Source: Polaribacter aquimarinus (lineage in GTDB: Bacteria > Bacteroidota > Bacteroidia > Flavobacteriales > Flavobacteriaceae). Taken from it: a DNA stretch of 64,000 bases. This document shows positions 9,136-17,658 of this stretch, in pieces. Positions within the stretch are counted from its first letter, which is position 1. Every line of letters starts with the position of its first letter. The stretch covers positions 372,001 through 436,000 of the forward strand of contig NZ_QFFG01000002.1 of the NCBI RefSeq assembly GCF_003129485.1. The letters are read 5' to 3'. Under the pieces are notes generated by a model, which searched no databases, was not told where the DNA came from, and saw only the letters and a program-made list of their open reading frames with translations. The translations under genes were made by a program, and so were the position numbers.

Positions 9136-9176
9136 CAAATATACATAATTTTAATATGCATAAAACTCTTATGTAT
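9136..9176 (-). promoter_or_regulatory. Promoter and possible operator of the padR operon
   Basis: On the minus strand the -7 box TATATTTG covers 9136-9143. ATACAT (9141-9146) and ATGTAT (9171-9176) form an inverted repeat with a 24-base spacer, and a palindromic ATGCAT lies at 9156-9161. PadR proteins often bind ATGT/ACAT-type inverted repeats, usually with shorter spacing. The box is a good match; the operator is inference. Confidence 0.5.
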
Positions 9177-9190
9177 TAAAATTTTATAAA

Positions 9191-9226
9191 AATAAAACTC
9201 GAAAAAATTAATTTTCGAGTTTTATT
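9191..9226 (-). terminator. Terminator after the thioredoxin gene
   Basis: AATAAAACTCGAAAA (9191-9205) pairs perfectly with TTTTCGAGTTTTATT (9212-9226) around a 6-base loop. It lies 20 bases after the thioredoxin stop on the minus strand. Confidence 0.85.
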
Positions 9227-9246
9227 ACATTAAATTATTTAACTAA

Positions 9247-9606
9247 TTATTTTTCTATTTTCAACACCTCAGCAATAATACGTTCTAAATCTGCTTTTGG
9301 TAAAGCTCCATTTGCCATTTGCGGTTCTGCATCTGTAGGACAAAATAACATAGATGGAATACTTCTTATTCCGAATGCAGCAGATAATTCTTGCTCAGCT
9401 TCAGTATCTATTTTGTAAATGTCTATTTTCCCTTTGTATTCTTCTGATAATTGCTCTAAAACTGGTGCCAACATTTTACAAGGTCCACACCAATCTGCAT
9501 AAAAGTCTATTAAAGCGGGTTTATCGCCTTCGAATTTCCATTCTTTGTTTTCTTCAAAATTAAACACCTTTTCTAAAAAGGTTGCTTTTGTTAAATTCTC
9601 TGTCAT
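9247..9606 (-). CDS. trxA: Thioredoxin family protein
   Basis: A cytoplasmic thiol-disulfide reductant with the classic WCGPC active site (Cys40 and Cys43 from the start chosen) in DFYADWCGPCKMLAP. The cis-proline region is RSIPSMLF. The start chosen is the ATG at 9606 (MTENLTK), giving 119 residues. An in-frame ATG at 9627 would add seven residues (MLVRFFN) and cannot be excluded. The gene is monocistronic, with a TACTTTTG box upstream and a strong terminator downstream. Confidence 0.93.
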   Translation of the reverse strand: MTENLTKATFLEKVFNFEENKEWKFEGDKPALIDFYADWCGPCKMLAPVLEQLSEEYKGKIDIYKIDTEAEQELSAAFGIRSIPSMLFCPTDAEPQMANGALPKADLERIIAEVLKIEK

Positions 9607-9641
9607 ATTAAAAAATCTCACTAACATTGGGTTAGCAATCG

Positions 9642-9649
9642 CAAAAGTA
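9642..9649 (-). promoter_or_regulatory. -7 box of the thioredoxin gene
   Basis: The minus strand reads TACTTTTG, matching TAnnTTTG. It ends 35 bases before the ATG at 9606 and 14 bases before the one at 9627. No TTG lies within the ideal 17-23 base spacing. Confidence 0.5.
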
Positions 9650-9776
9650 GTCGTTTTTAAACACTAATAATTACAAATTTTAGTGAATACAAGATTGGAA
9701 ACGTTAAAAACTGTTAAATAACTGACAATATGTTAAATAACTACTAATTTTGATAGCACTCAAATCAACATCTCAT

Positions 9777-11937
9777 ATGAAAATCAAATTTATTTTACCT
9801 ATTGTAATGGCAAGTGCTATTTTAGTGTCTTGTAAAGAAGAAATGAAACAAAGAAATATAGAAGTGACTTACCCAGAAACTATAAAAAAAACCAGTTATA
9901 GATACCCTGTTTGGAACTGCAGTTGTAGACAATTACAGATGGTTAGAAGATGATAGAAGCAAAGAAACTGAAGAATGGGTTAAGGCCGAAAATGAGGTTA
10001 CTTTCGATTATTTAAGTAAAATTCCTTACAGAGATCAATTAAAATCTCGTTTATCAGAATTATGGAATTACGAAAAAGTTGGTCGTCCTTTTAAAGAAGG
10101 AGATTACACCTATTTTTATAAAAATGATGGACTACAAAATCAATATGTAGTGTATCGTAAAAAAGGAGATGGAGAGGCTGAAGTTTTTTTAGATCCAAAC
10201 ACATTTTCTGAAGATGGAACAACTTCTTTAGGTTCTTTAAGTTTTTCTGAGGATGGAAAAACTACGGCTTATGCAATTTCTGAAGGTGGTTCTGATTGGA
10301 GAAAAATTATAGTAATGGACGCCGAATCAAAAATGATAAAAGAAGACACTTTGGTTGATGTAAAATTCTCTGGAATTTCTTGGTATAAAAATGAAGGTTT
10401 TTACTACTCTAGTTACGATAAACCTAAAGGGAGTGAGTTGTCTGCAAAAACAGATCAACACAAATTATATTATCACAAATTAGGCACGTCTCAAAAAACA
10501 GATAAAGTTATTTTTGGTGGAATAGCAGCTGAAAAACACAGATATGTTGGTGGTTATTTAACAGAAGACAATAGGTATTTGGTAATTACAGCTTCTGTTT
10601 CTACTTCTGGTAATAAATTATTTATCAAAGATTTATCAAACCCAAATAGTAAGTTAATTACAGTTTTAGACAATGTAAAAAGCGATTCTTATGTAATTGA
10701 TAATAGAGGTAGTAAATTGTATTTACAAACCAACTTAAACGCACCCAACCAGAAAGTGGTTACTGTAGACGCAAGTAACCCAACACCAGAAAATTGGGTG
10801 GATTTTATTCCTGAAACAGAAAATGTATTAAGTCCTTCTTCTGGTGGTGGCTATTTCTTTGCAGAATATATGGTAGATGCAGTCTCTAAAGTATTTCAAT
10901 ATGATTTTGATGGAAAATTAATACGTGAAGTAAAATTACCAGGAGTAGGTTCTGCAGGTGGTTTTGGAGGAAAAAAAGATGCAAAAGAAATGTATTTTTC
11001 ATTTACCAATTACAACACTCCAGGTTCATTATATAAATTCGACCCAAAGAGTGGTAAATATGAATCCTATTGGAAGCCTTCAATAGACTTTAATGCTGAT
11101 GCTTTTACAAGTAAACAGGTTTTTTTCACATCAAAAGATGGTACAAAAGTACCAATGATAATCACGCATAAAAAAGGTGTGGAATTGAACGGAAAAAATC
11201 CAACAATTTTATATGGTTATGGAGGGTTCAATATCAGTTTAACACCTTCTTTTAGTATTGCAAACGCAGTTTGGATGGAGCAAGGTGGTGTTTATGCAGT
11301 TCCAAATTTACGTGGTGGAGGTGAGTATGGTAAAAAATGGCATATTGCGGGTACGAAAATGCAAAAACAAAATGTTTTTGATGATTTTATAGCAGCAGCA
11401 GAATATTTAATCGAGAATAAATACACTTCTTCAGATTATTTGGCCATTAGAGGGGGTTCTAATGGTGGTTTATTGGTTGGTGCAACCATGACACAAAGAC
11501 CTGATTTAATGAAAGTGGCATTACCTGCTGTTGGTGTTTTAGATATGTTACGTTATCATACATTTACTGCTGGCGCAGGATGGGCTTACGATTACGGAAC
11601 AGCAAACGATAGCAAAGAAATGTTCGAATATTTAAAAGGATATTCACCTGTTCATAATGTAAAAGAAGGTGTACAGTATCCTGCAACTTTGGTAACCACA
11701 GGAGATCATGACGATAGAGTTGTACCTGCGCATAGTTTTAAATTTGCAGCAGAATTGCAAGAAAAACAAACCGGGAATAATCCAACTTTAATTAGAATAG
11801 AAACCAATGCTGGTCATGGCGCAGGAACTCCGGTTGCAAAAACCATTGAGCAATATTCAGATATTTTTGGATTTACATTATTTAATATGGGATTTGATCA
11901 ATTACCAAATCCACCTAAATCTAAAATAAAGAGTTAG
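9777..11937 (+). pseudogene. Prolyl oligopeptidase family serine peptidase (S9), frameshifted
   Basis: The frame starting at 9777 encodes a lipoprotein signal ending ILVSC (Cys19) and then stops at 9951-9953. The rest of the protein continues in the next frame up to 11937. Removing one A from the A8 run at 9884-9891 restores one 719-residue protein, the usual family length. The restored segment includes [18 protein letters not shown], a typical S9 N-terminal motif. Catalytic residues are intact: Ser561 in GGSNGG, Asp645 in DHDDRVVP and His680 in AGHGAG. A beta-propeller covers about residues 70-430. Either a sequencing error, a real mutation or transcript slippage is possible. Confidence 0.85.
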
Positions 11938-12074
11938 TTTTAATTATTGAAACCGATAAAAAGTTTAAAAAAGCAAATTAGAAATCTAATTTTATTTTTT
12001 ACTACTACTTAATTATCAGGTATTTACGTTTTTTTATGTATCTTTAAAGAAGTCTAATCTAAAACTTTTTTATT

Positions 12075-12419
12075 ATGGAAGCAAAAGAAACTGCTTTTGA
12101 ATCAGTAAGATTCAAAGGTGTATCAACTATTAAAGAAATTGATGGAGTAAAAACACTATGTATTTTTAATTCTGTAGATGAAGCCATATCTATAGGAATT
12201 GATGAAAAAGAAGCCATTATTATGTTTGCAAAGTTAAACATTTGCCCTACTGCTGATTTTGATGGAAACGGAACAGTATCTTGTAAAAGTGCAAAAGGAT
12301 GTAAAAACGGTAAAGAATGTGTACTGCACAAATGGGATGCTAAAAACAAAGTTTGGGTAAACAAAGGAGTAAAATCTTTCTTTGCTGGTAATGCTATATG
12401 GAAATGTAAATGCGGTTAA
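12075..12419 (+). CDS. Small Cys-rich protein of unknown function
   Basis: A 114-residue protein with no membrane segment or signal peptide. The first half is an acidic alpha/beta stretch. The second half is rich in Cys and Lys: NICPTADFDGNG, then SCKSAKGCKNGKEC, and finally WKCKCG at the very end. The Cys pattern could bind a metal, but no named domain is recognised. The gene stands alone between a weak -7 box (TATCTTTA, 12039-12046) and a perfect terminator hairpin, so it is probably real and monocistronic. Confidence 0.75.
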   Translation: MEAKETAFESVRFKGVSTIKEIDGVKTLCIFNSVDEAISIGIDEKEAIIMFAKLNICPTADFDGNGTVSCKSAKGCKNGKECVLHKWDAKNKVWVNKGVKSFFAGNAIWKCKCG

Positions 12420-12450
12420 AAACCGTTTTACAAATTATAATGACTTTCTA

Positions 12451-12477
12451 AAACTCAAACCTAGGTTTGAGTTTTTT
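12451..12477 (+). terminator. Terminator after the Cys-rich protein gene
   Basis: A perfect 24-base palindrome (12451-12474, arms AAACTCAAACCT and AGGTTTGAGTTT) is followed by a T run to 12477. The TTG at 12467-12469 inside the right arm may double as the -33 element of the next gene. Confidence 0.8.
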
Positions 12478-12498
12478 ATGTGGAAAGAACTACTTTTG
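12467..12498 (+). promoter_or_regulatory. Promoter of the ABC ATPase gene, leaderless spacing
   Basis: TTG (12467-12469), 21 bases, then TACTTTTG (12491-12498). Only four bases (CAAT) separate the box from the ATG at 12503, so transcription probably starts at or next to the start codon. Confidence 0.65.
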
Positions 12499-12502
12499 CA
12501 AT

Positions 12503-13435
12503 ATGTTAAAAGTTAGCAATATTTCCTATCAATATACAAAAAACAAACCTGTTTTAAATGATTTTTCTTTCAAGGTTAACAAAGGAGAACACTTGTGTAT
12601 TATGGGCGAAAGTGGTTGTGGAAAATCGACACTTTTAAAAGCCATTTACGGGTTATTTGATTTACAAAAAGGTACTATTTTTTGGAACGATGAACAAATT
12701 ACAGGTCCAGCAGAAAACTTAGTCCCTGGTTTTGAAAAGTTTAAATATGTTGCTCAAGATTTTGACTTGATGCCTTATATTTCTGTATCTGAAAATATTA
12801 AAAAATTCTTATCTCGTTTTTATCCAGAAGAAAGTGAAGCTAGAACTCAAGAATTGCTGGAAGTCATTCAAATGAAAGCTTTTGAACATACAAAAGTCAA
12901 AAATTTAAGTGGAGGACAAAAACAACGTGTTGCTATTGCCAGAGCATTGGCTAAAGAGCCTGAATTGTTGTTGCTAGATGAACCTTTTGGACAAATTGAT
13001 AACTTTAAAAAAAGTGGTCTTCGTAGAAGACTTTTTGCATATTTAAAAGAAAAAAATATTGCTTGTATTGTAGCTACGCATGACAAAAATGATGCACTTT
13101 CTTTTGCTGATAAACTGATTGTAATCCGTAATAACAGCATATTAGTCAACAATTCTCCAAAATCAATTTATCAAAATCCAACATCAAGATATGTTGCCGC
13201 TTTGTTTGATGATGTAAACGAAATTGTTATTTATAGCAACAAAGTTTTATTATATCCACATCAAATAAAACTTGTAGAAAAATCGGAATTTAGAGCTATT
13301 TGTAGTAACGCTTATTTTAAAGGTTTTTATTGGTTAATTGAAGCTGAATTTAATGGTCAAAATGTATTTTTTAATCATACTTCTAAGATTAAAACAAACG
13401 AAGAGGTTTGTATAGAATTTGTACTTCATTCTTAA
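12503..13435 (+). CDS. ABC transporter ATP-binding protein with TOBE-like tail
   Basis: Nucleotide-binding subunit of an ABC importer-type system. From the ATG at 12503 the protein has 310 residues with Walker A GESGCGKST (35-43), signature LSGGQKQRVAIARAL, Walker B LLLLDEPFGQID and switch THDKNDALSFADK. The last 75 residues form a beta-rich TOBE-like domain. The order resembles FbpC/PotA proteins. No permease or binding protein is adjacent, so the partner and substrate are unknown. An upstream in-frame TTG (12467) lies inside the terminator hairpin and was rejected as start. Confidence 0.9.
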   Translation: MLKVSNISYQYTKNKPVLNDFSFKVNKGEHLCIMGESGCGKSTLLKAIYGLFDLQKGTIFWNDEQITGPAENLVPGFEKFKYVAQDFDLMPYISVSENIKKFLSRFYPEESEARTQELLEVIQMKAFEHTKVKNLSGGQKQRVAIARALAKEPELLLLDEPFGQIDNFKKSGLRRRLFAYLKEKNIACIVATHDKNDALSFADKLIVIRNNSILVNNSPKSIYQNPTSRYVAALFDDVNEIVIYSNKVLLYPHQIKLVEKSEFRAICSNAYFKGFYWLIEAEFNGQNVFFNHTSKIKTNEEVCIEFVLHS

Positions 13436-13608
13436 TAGTTTTATCTATTCTAAATTTATTCTTATTAATGTGTTGAGTTTTGAAAATGATTCCTTAAAAC
13501 AACCTCAGATTACCTTAAAATGCTAGGAATTATTTAATTTTTTATTCCCAAAATCTTAAACTTTTATTTTTTTAGTATCTTTAAGCTATTCTTCTTGCAT
13601 TACTAAAA

Positions 13609-14187
13609 ATGGAAAATCAAATTTCAATAGCATTAGAAATTTTCAAAAACTATGCTCTTTCAGAAAAAGAGATTCGCTATATAAACAATAGGTTTGAAAA
13701 AATAGAATTAAAAAAGGGAGATATATTGTTAACTCCAAATAATAATGTTACCTATCAATTTTACACTTATAGTGGTTGTTTACGTTCTTATTTTATTCAG
13801 AAATCTGGAAAACAAAGCACCATACAATTTGCTATAAAAGACTGGTGGATTAGCGATTATACAGCATTTTTTACCAATCAAAAATCAGTAATGAGTTTAG
13901 AATGTCTAAAAGATGCTGTAATCTACAAAGTTTCGAAATCGGATATTGATGAAGTTTTTGATAAAATTCCAAGATTAGAATCTTTCTTTAGAAAAAAGTT
14001 AGAAAAAGCATTTGCTGGTTTTCAAAAAAGAATCATAGAATACTTGTCTTTATCTGCCAAAGAACGATATCAGAAATTTCGAGAAAACTATGTCGAAATC
14101 GAGAAATGTGTAAAAAACTATCATATTGCTTCGTACTTAGGTATTACTACTGAAAGCCTTAGTAGGATTCGAAAATCTATTTCTTAA
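13609..14187 (+). CDS. Crp/Fnr family transcriptional regulator
   Basis: The 192-residue protein has an N-terminal cyclic-nucleotide-binding-like beta roll (about residues 25-120, with KKGDILLTPNNNVTYQFYTYSGCLRS-type strands) and a C-terminal helix-turn-helix (SYLGITTESLSRIRKS). Flavobacterial members of this class usually respond to unknown ligands. It is monocistronic. A TATCTTTA sequence (13576-13583) 25 bases before the ATG may be its -7 box. No target can be assigned. Confidence 0.88.
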   Translation: MENQISIALEIFKNYALSEKEIRYINNRFEKIELKKGDILLTPNNNVTYQFYTYSGCLRSYFIQKSGKQSTIQFAIKDWWISDYTAFFTNQKSVMSLECLKDAVIYKVSKSDIDEVFDKIPRLESFFRKKLEKAFAGFQKRIIEYLSLSAKERYQKFRENYVEIEKCVKNYHIASYLGITTESLSRIRKSIS

Positions 14188-14551
14188 AAAGCATTTATTA
14201 CCATAGGTCAATTTTTATTAAACGAAAATACTCTAATTTTGTATGTAAGTTTAAGTTGATTTTATCAAAAAATAAATTATTTCCCCCAATCTCAACAGAG
14301 TAATGTTGTATAAGAGCACAAGTTTTTTTACTTGTGCTCTTATAGTTTGTTTTACTAAAAAACCTATTTTGGTTTTACTGATGATGGCTCTAAATATTGC
14401 GCTAAAAAGACTGGGCAAAGAAAGTATTACCATTTTAAAAATGTTTCAAAATATAAGGGCCCAAGTAATAAAAGTGTCTAAAAGCAAGCTAGCTCTAGGG
14501 TAATCAATCTACTTCTTTGACTGGTAATTTCTTCTTAAAAAAACCAGATAG
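14188..14551. other. Intergenic gap with stem-loop and a possible gene remnant
   Basis: The 364 bases between the Crp/Fnr gene and brnQ hold a strong hairpin (14310-14343) and little else. One plus-strand frame (14359-14481) is open for 40 codons without a start codon, reading TDDGSKYCAKKTGQRKYYHF in its middle, a composition that looks protein-like. It may be the remnant of a lost gene. I recognise no family. Confidence 0.35.
14310..14343 (+). terminator. Strong stem-loop after the Crp/Fnr gene
   Basis: ATAAGAGCACAAGT (14310-14323) pairs perfectly with ACTTGTGCTCTTAT (14330-14343) around a T6 loop. It lies 122 bases after the regulator stop. Only a weak T-rich stretch follows, so it could be a terminator or the remains of another element. 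Confidence 0.5.
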
Positions 14552-15820
14552 TTAATTGTTGTTTTTTCTTAAGTTTAACGCTATAAACACCAAACAAGCA
14601 GGAATTACCCACCCTAAACTAAAATTTGCTAAAGGAATAATGTTTTTAATTTCTGTTAAGTTTTCTCGTGGAATAATAAAACCTAAAAAATCTGGAATAC
14701 TAAATAAAAAAGTAACTAAGACAACTGCTCTAAATACTTGTTTTGAAGCATACTTTTCTGGTACAATGTTTAATAAAATTAAAACTATAGTTATGGGATA
14801 TAAAAACATTAAGGCAGGTACTGCTAATGTGATGATAAAATCTACTTGATAACTCCCAACTATAATACCAATTACAGAAGCAATGCCAGCAGTAATAATG
14901 TATGCTTTTTGTGAATCTTTACATATCCCTTTAATATAATCAGCTGTTCCTGTAACAATTCCAACTGCTGTTGTAAAACAAGCCAAAGCTACCAAAATAC
15001 TTAAAAAAGTGGTTCCAAAATTACCTAACGTTTGCGTGCTTAAACCTGATAATATTTCGATTCTTGATGCCTTTTCTGTAAAAGTTGATGAAAATAGAGA
15101 TCCGCTTAAAATCAATCCTCCGTAAATCAATAATAATCCTGTTCCTGCTATTAAACCTGCTTTTCTAATTAAATTTCTTCTTGCTTCGAAACTTGTATGG
15201 CTACTATAATTTAAAGAGATAATAATAACAGCACCAACCACAACACCTCCAATAGCGTCAAATGTTTGATAACCTTCTAAAAGTCCATCTACAAAAGGGG
15301 TTTTAAATGTTGTTGGAGCAACAGAACTTGGTGAATAAAAAATGGCAATTCCAATAATTACCAATAAAATTAATACAATAATAGGGGTTAAAAACTTACC
15401 TATTAAACCTATAATTCTAGAACGATTAATTGCAAAAATAAACACCATTACAAAGTAAATAATACTTGTATAAATGGCACCTGAATCAGCAAATGGCTGA
15501 ACAGTCATCTCATGAGTAACCGCAGCTGTTCTTGGTGATGGAATTGCAATAGCAATCAAATAAATCAATAAACAATAAGTTGTACTAAAAAGAGGAGATA
15601 CTTTTTTACCAAAATCATATAAAGTTCCTTGTAATTTGGCATGTGCAAAAATTGCCAAAATAGGAATGGTAACTGCTGTAGTTACAAAACCTAAAACTAC
15701 TATCCACCAATCTAAGCCAGATTTTACTCCTAAACTTGGGGGTAAAATTAAATTTCCTGCTCCAAAAAAGAGCGAAAAGAGTGCAAAACCTCCAATCCAA
15801 ATTTCTTTTGTTTTGTTCAT
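14552..15820 (-). CDS. brnQ: Branched-chain amino acid transport system II carrier protein
   Basis: A sodium-coupled importer of leucine, isoleucine and valine in the inner membrane. From the ATG at 15820 it has 422 residues, about 12 membrane helices and the family start IGGFALFSLFFGAGNLILPP. Other typical segments are SPRTAAVTHE and the central GYQTFDAIGGVVVGAVII. In-frame starts at 15832 and 15877 exist; the one chosen matches the usual N-terminus MNKTKEIW. It is divergent from the alpha/beta hydrolase gene and shares its upstream region. Confidence 0.92.
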   Translation of the reverse strand: MNKTKEIWIGGFALFSLFFGAGNLILPPSLGVKSGLDWWIVVLGFVTTAVTIPILAIFAHAKLQGTLYDFGKKVSPLFSTTYCLLIYLIAIAIPSPRTAAVTHEMTVQPFADSGAIYTSIIYFVMVFIFAINRSRIIGLIGKFLTPIIVLILLVIIGIAIFYSPSSVAPTTFKTPFVDGLLEGYQTFDAIGGVVVGAVIIISLNYSSHTSFEARRNLIRKAGLIAGTGLLLIYGGLILSGSLFSSTFTEKASRIEILSGLSTQTLGNFGTTFLSILVALACFTTAVGIVTGTADYIKGICKDSQKAYIITAGIASVIGIIVGSYQVDFIITLAVPALMFLYPITIVLILLNIVPEKYASKQVFRAVVLVTFLFSIPDFLGFIIPRENLTEIKNIIPLANFSLGWVIPACLVFIALNLRKNNN

Positions 15821-15842
15821 TAATTGGTTCATTTTTATTCTT

Positions 15843-15860
15843 GAAATATACATATTTTTG
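15843..15860. promoter_or_regulatory. Back-to-back -7 boxes between brnQ and the hydrolase gene
   Basis: The plus strand has TATTTTTG (15853-15860), exactly four bases before the hydrolase ATG. The minus strand has TATATTTC (15843-15850), one mismatch from TAnnTTTG, 22 bases before the brnQ ATG. The two boxes are only two bases apart, so polymerase could probably serve only one direction at a time. Confidence 0.5.
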
Positions 15861-15864
15861 CGTG

Positions 15865-16650
15865 ATGCAGAAATCAATCAAATTTAAAAATGCACATATT
15901 TCTTTTTCCGATTCTGGAAAAGGTCCTGCAGTTATTTTAATCCACGGTTTTTTAGAAAACACTTCGATGTGGGATAAAATTACACCACATATTTCTGAGC
16001 GAAATAGAGTAATTACTATTGATTTGTTAGGTCATGGAAAATCCGATTGTTTGGGTTATGTGCACTCAATGAAACTTTTTGCAGAAGCTATAGAAGCTGT
16101 TCTAAAACACCTGCGCATTCGAAGGTGTTTTTTAATTGGACATTCTTTAGGCGGATATGTGGCTTTGGCATTTGCAGAAAAACATCCTCAGAAGATAAAA
16201 GGGTTATGTTTAATGAATTCCACTTCAAATGCTGATGATGATGATCGTAAAACCTTAAGAGCTAGAGCAAATAAAATGATTCAGACCAATTTCGAAAGCA
16301 TGGTTAGAATGTCTTTTGTCAATTTATTTGGTCCAAAAAGTAAAACTATTTACAAAGAGGAAATAGAAAATGCTTTATATGAAGCACTTCAAACTCCTAT
16401 TCAGGGCTATATTGCAGCTCAAGAAGGAATGCGTATTAGACTTAATAGAAATCATGTTTTAGACGAAAACAGTTTTAAAAAGTTAATAATTATTGGTAAA
16501 AAAGACCCTGTAATGAACTATGAGGCTGCAATCCAAGAAGCAGAAAAGACCAATTCTGATTTTGTGGTTTTTCCTAATGGTCATATGAGTCATATCGAAA
16601 ATACCGATGATTTGATTTCGACTTTAAAAACATTTTTGAAGCTTTGTTAA
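15865..16650 (+). CDS. Alpha/beta fold hydrolase
   Basis: A 261-residue cytoplasmic hydrolase. It has the oxyanion motif HGFLENTSMW (His27-Gly28), DLLGHGKSD at 53-61, the nucleophile elbow GHSLGG (Ser94), an acid region near IIGKKDPVMNYE and the catalytic His in GHMSHIEN near residue 240. This pattern matches small esterases and MhpC/BioH-like hydrolases. The substrate cannot be read from sequence. The ATG at 15865 was chosen because it starts the conserved core and lies four bases after a TAnnTTTG box. Confidence 0.9.
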   Translation: MQKSIKFKNAHISFSDSGKGPAVILIHGFLENTSMWDKITPHISERNRVITIDLLGHGKSDCLGYVHSMKLFAEAIEAVLKHLRIRRCFLIGHSLGGYVALAFAEKHPQKIKGLCLMNSTSNADDDDRKTLRARANKMIQTNFESMVRMSFVNLFGPKSKTIYKEEIENALYEALQTPIQGYIAAQEGMRIRLNRNHVLDENSFKKLIIIGKKDPVMNYEAAIQEAEKTNSDFVVFPNGHMSHIENTDDLISTLKTFLKLC

Positions 16651-16734
16651 ATTTGATTTTCTAAAAAAAATCTGTTACTTTGGTAACCTTACATAATTAA
16701 AAATCAAGTTAATCACTTAAAAGAAATCACTAAA

Positions 16735-17652
16735 ATGGATAAAAAAAGAAGAGATATTTTAAGAAGTTTTGCACTTGCGCCTTTATTATTAAGTTCTAAT
16801 AGTTTAGTATCAAATTCTTTATTTACAAATCATATCTTAGAAACAAAAACTACTGCAAAAGTAAAGTTTAGTGTTAATGCATATACCTTTAACGAACAAT
16901 TGAGAAGTGGTGAGATGAACTTTTATGATATGATGGAATTTGCATCAAATTTAGGATTAGACGCAGTAGATTTAACAGGCTATTATTTTTCAACTTATCC
17001 AAATATACCTGAAGATAAAACTCTTTTTCAGCTTAAGAAAAAGGCACTAGAATTGGGTTTAAATATTACTTGGACTGGTGTTCGAAATAGTTTTTTAACA
17101 CCAAATAAAACTAAGAGAACAAAAGATATTGAGTTGATTAAAAATTGGCTAGAAGTATCATCTAAATTGGGTGCTTCTATTATGAGGGTTTTCCCAGGTT
17201 TTGGCAAACACAAAGGAGCAACCAGAGATGAAGTTAAAGATTGGATGGTAGCAGATTTTAAAGAATGTGCCAAATACGCTGAAAAGAAAGGAGTGCTTTT
17301 AGGCATGCAACATCATAATGAGTTTTTGTACAAAGCAGATGAAGTGATAGATATCTTAAAAAGAGTTAACTCTGAATGGTTTGGGTTAATATTAGATGTT
17401 GGCAGCGTTCGAAGAGGAAATCCTTATGAAGAAATTGCAACATTAGCTCCTTATGCAAACTACTGGTTTTTAAAAGAATTGGTGTATACAAATGGAGTTC
17501 CTGAACAAGTAAATATGGAGAAAATTGCTCCTATTTTGAAAGCGAATAACTATAAAGGCTATATTTCTTTTGAAAGCCTAACCAAAGGAGATCCGAAAGA
17601 AATTGTTACCCGTATGTTTACCGATTTTAAGAATGCTTATGGTAATATATAA
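16735..17652 (+). CDS. Sugar phosphate isomerase/epimerase-like TIM-barrel protein, exported
   Basis: A 305-residue member of the xylose isomerase-like TIM-barrel family. The N-terminus MDKKRRDILRSFALAPLLL has a twin-arginine-like motif followed by a hydrophobic stretch, so export by Tat is likely. Barrel motifs include FASNLGLDAVDLTGYYF, MGMQHHNEF-type metal-site sequence (GMQHHNEF) and LILDVGSVRRGNP. It may act on a sugar or inositol derivative in the periplasm. It is convergent with thiL, with only 6 bases between the stops. Confidence 0.82.
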   Translation: MDKKRRDILRSFALAPLLLSSNSLVSNSLFTNHILETKTTAKVKFSVNAYTFNEQLRSGEMNFYDMMEFASNLGLDAVDLTGYYFSTYPNIPEDKTLFQLKKKALELGLNITWTGVRNSFLTPNKTKRTKDIELIKNWLEVSSKLGASIMRVFPGFGKHKGATRDEVKDWMVADFKECAKYAEKKGVLLGMQHHNEFLYKADEVIDILKRVNSEWFGLILDVGSVRRGNPYEEIATLAPYANYWFLKELVYTNGVPEQVNMEKIAPILKANNYKGYISFESLTKGDPKEIVTRMFTDFKNAYGNI

Positions 17653-17658
17653 AATAGA

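Noticed and set aside
12059..12364. 101-residue minus-strand frame opposite the Cys-rich gene
   Set aside because: The plus-strand gene has promoter, start and terminator; the minus frame has none.
15615..15962. Minus-strand 115-residue frame across the brnQ start and hydrolase start
   Set aside because: It overlaps two well-supported genes and shows no recognisable motif.
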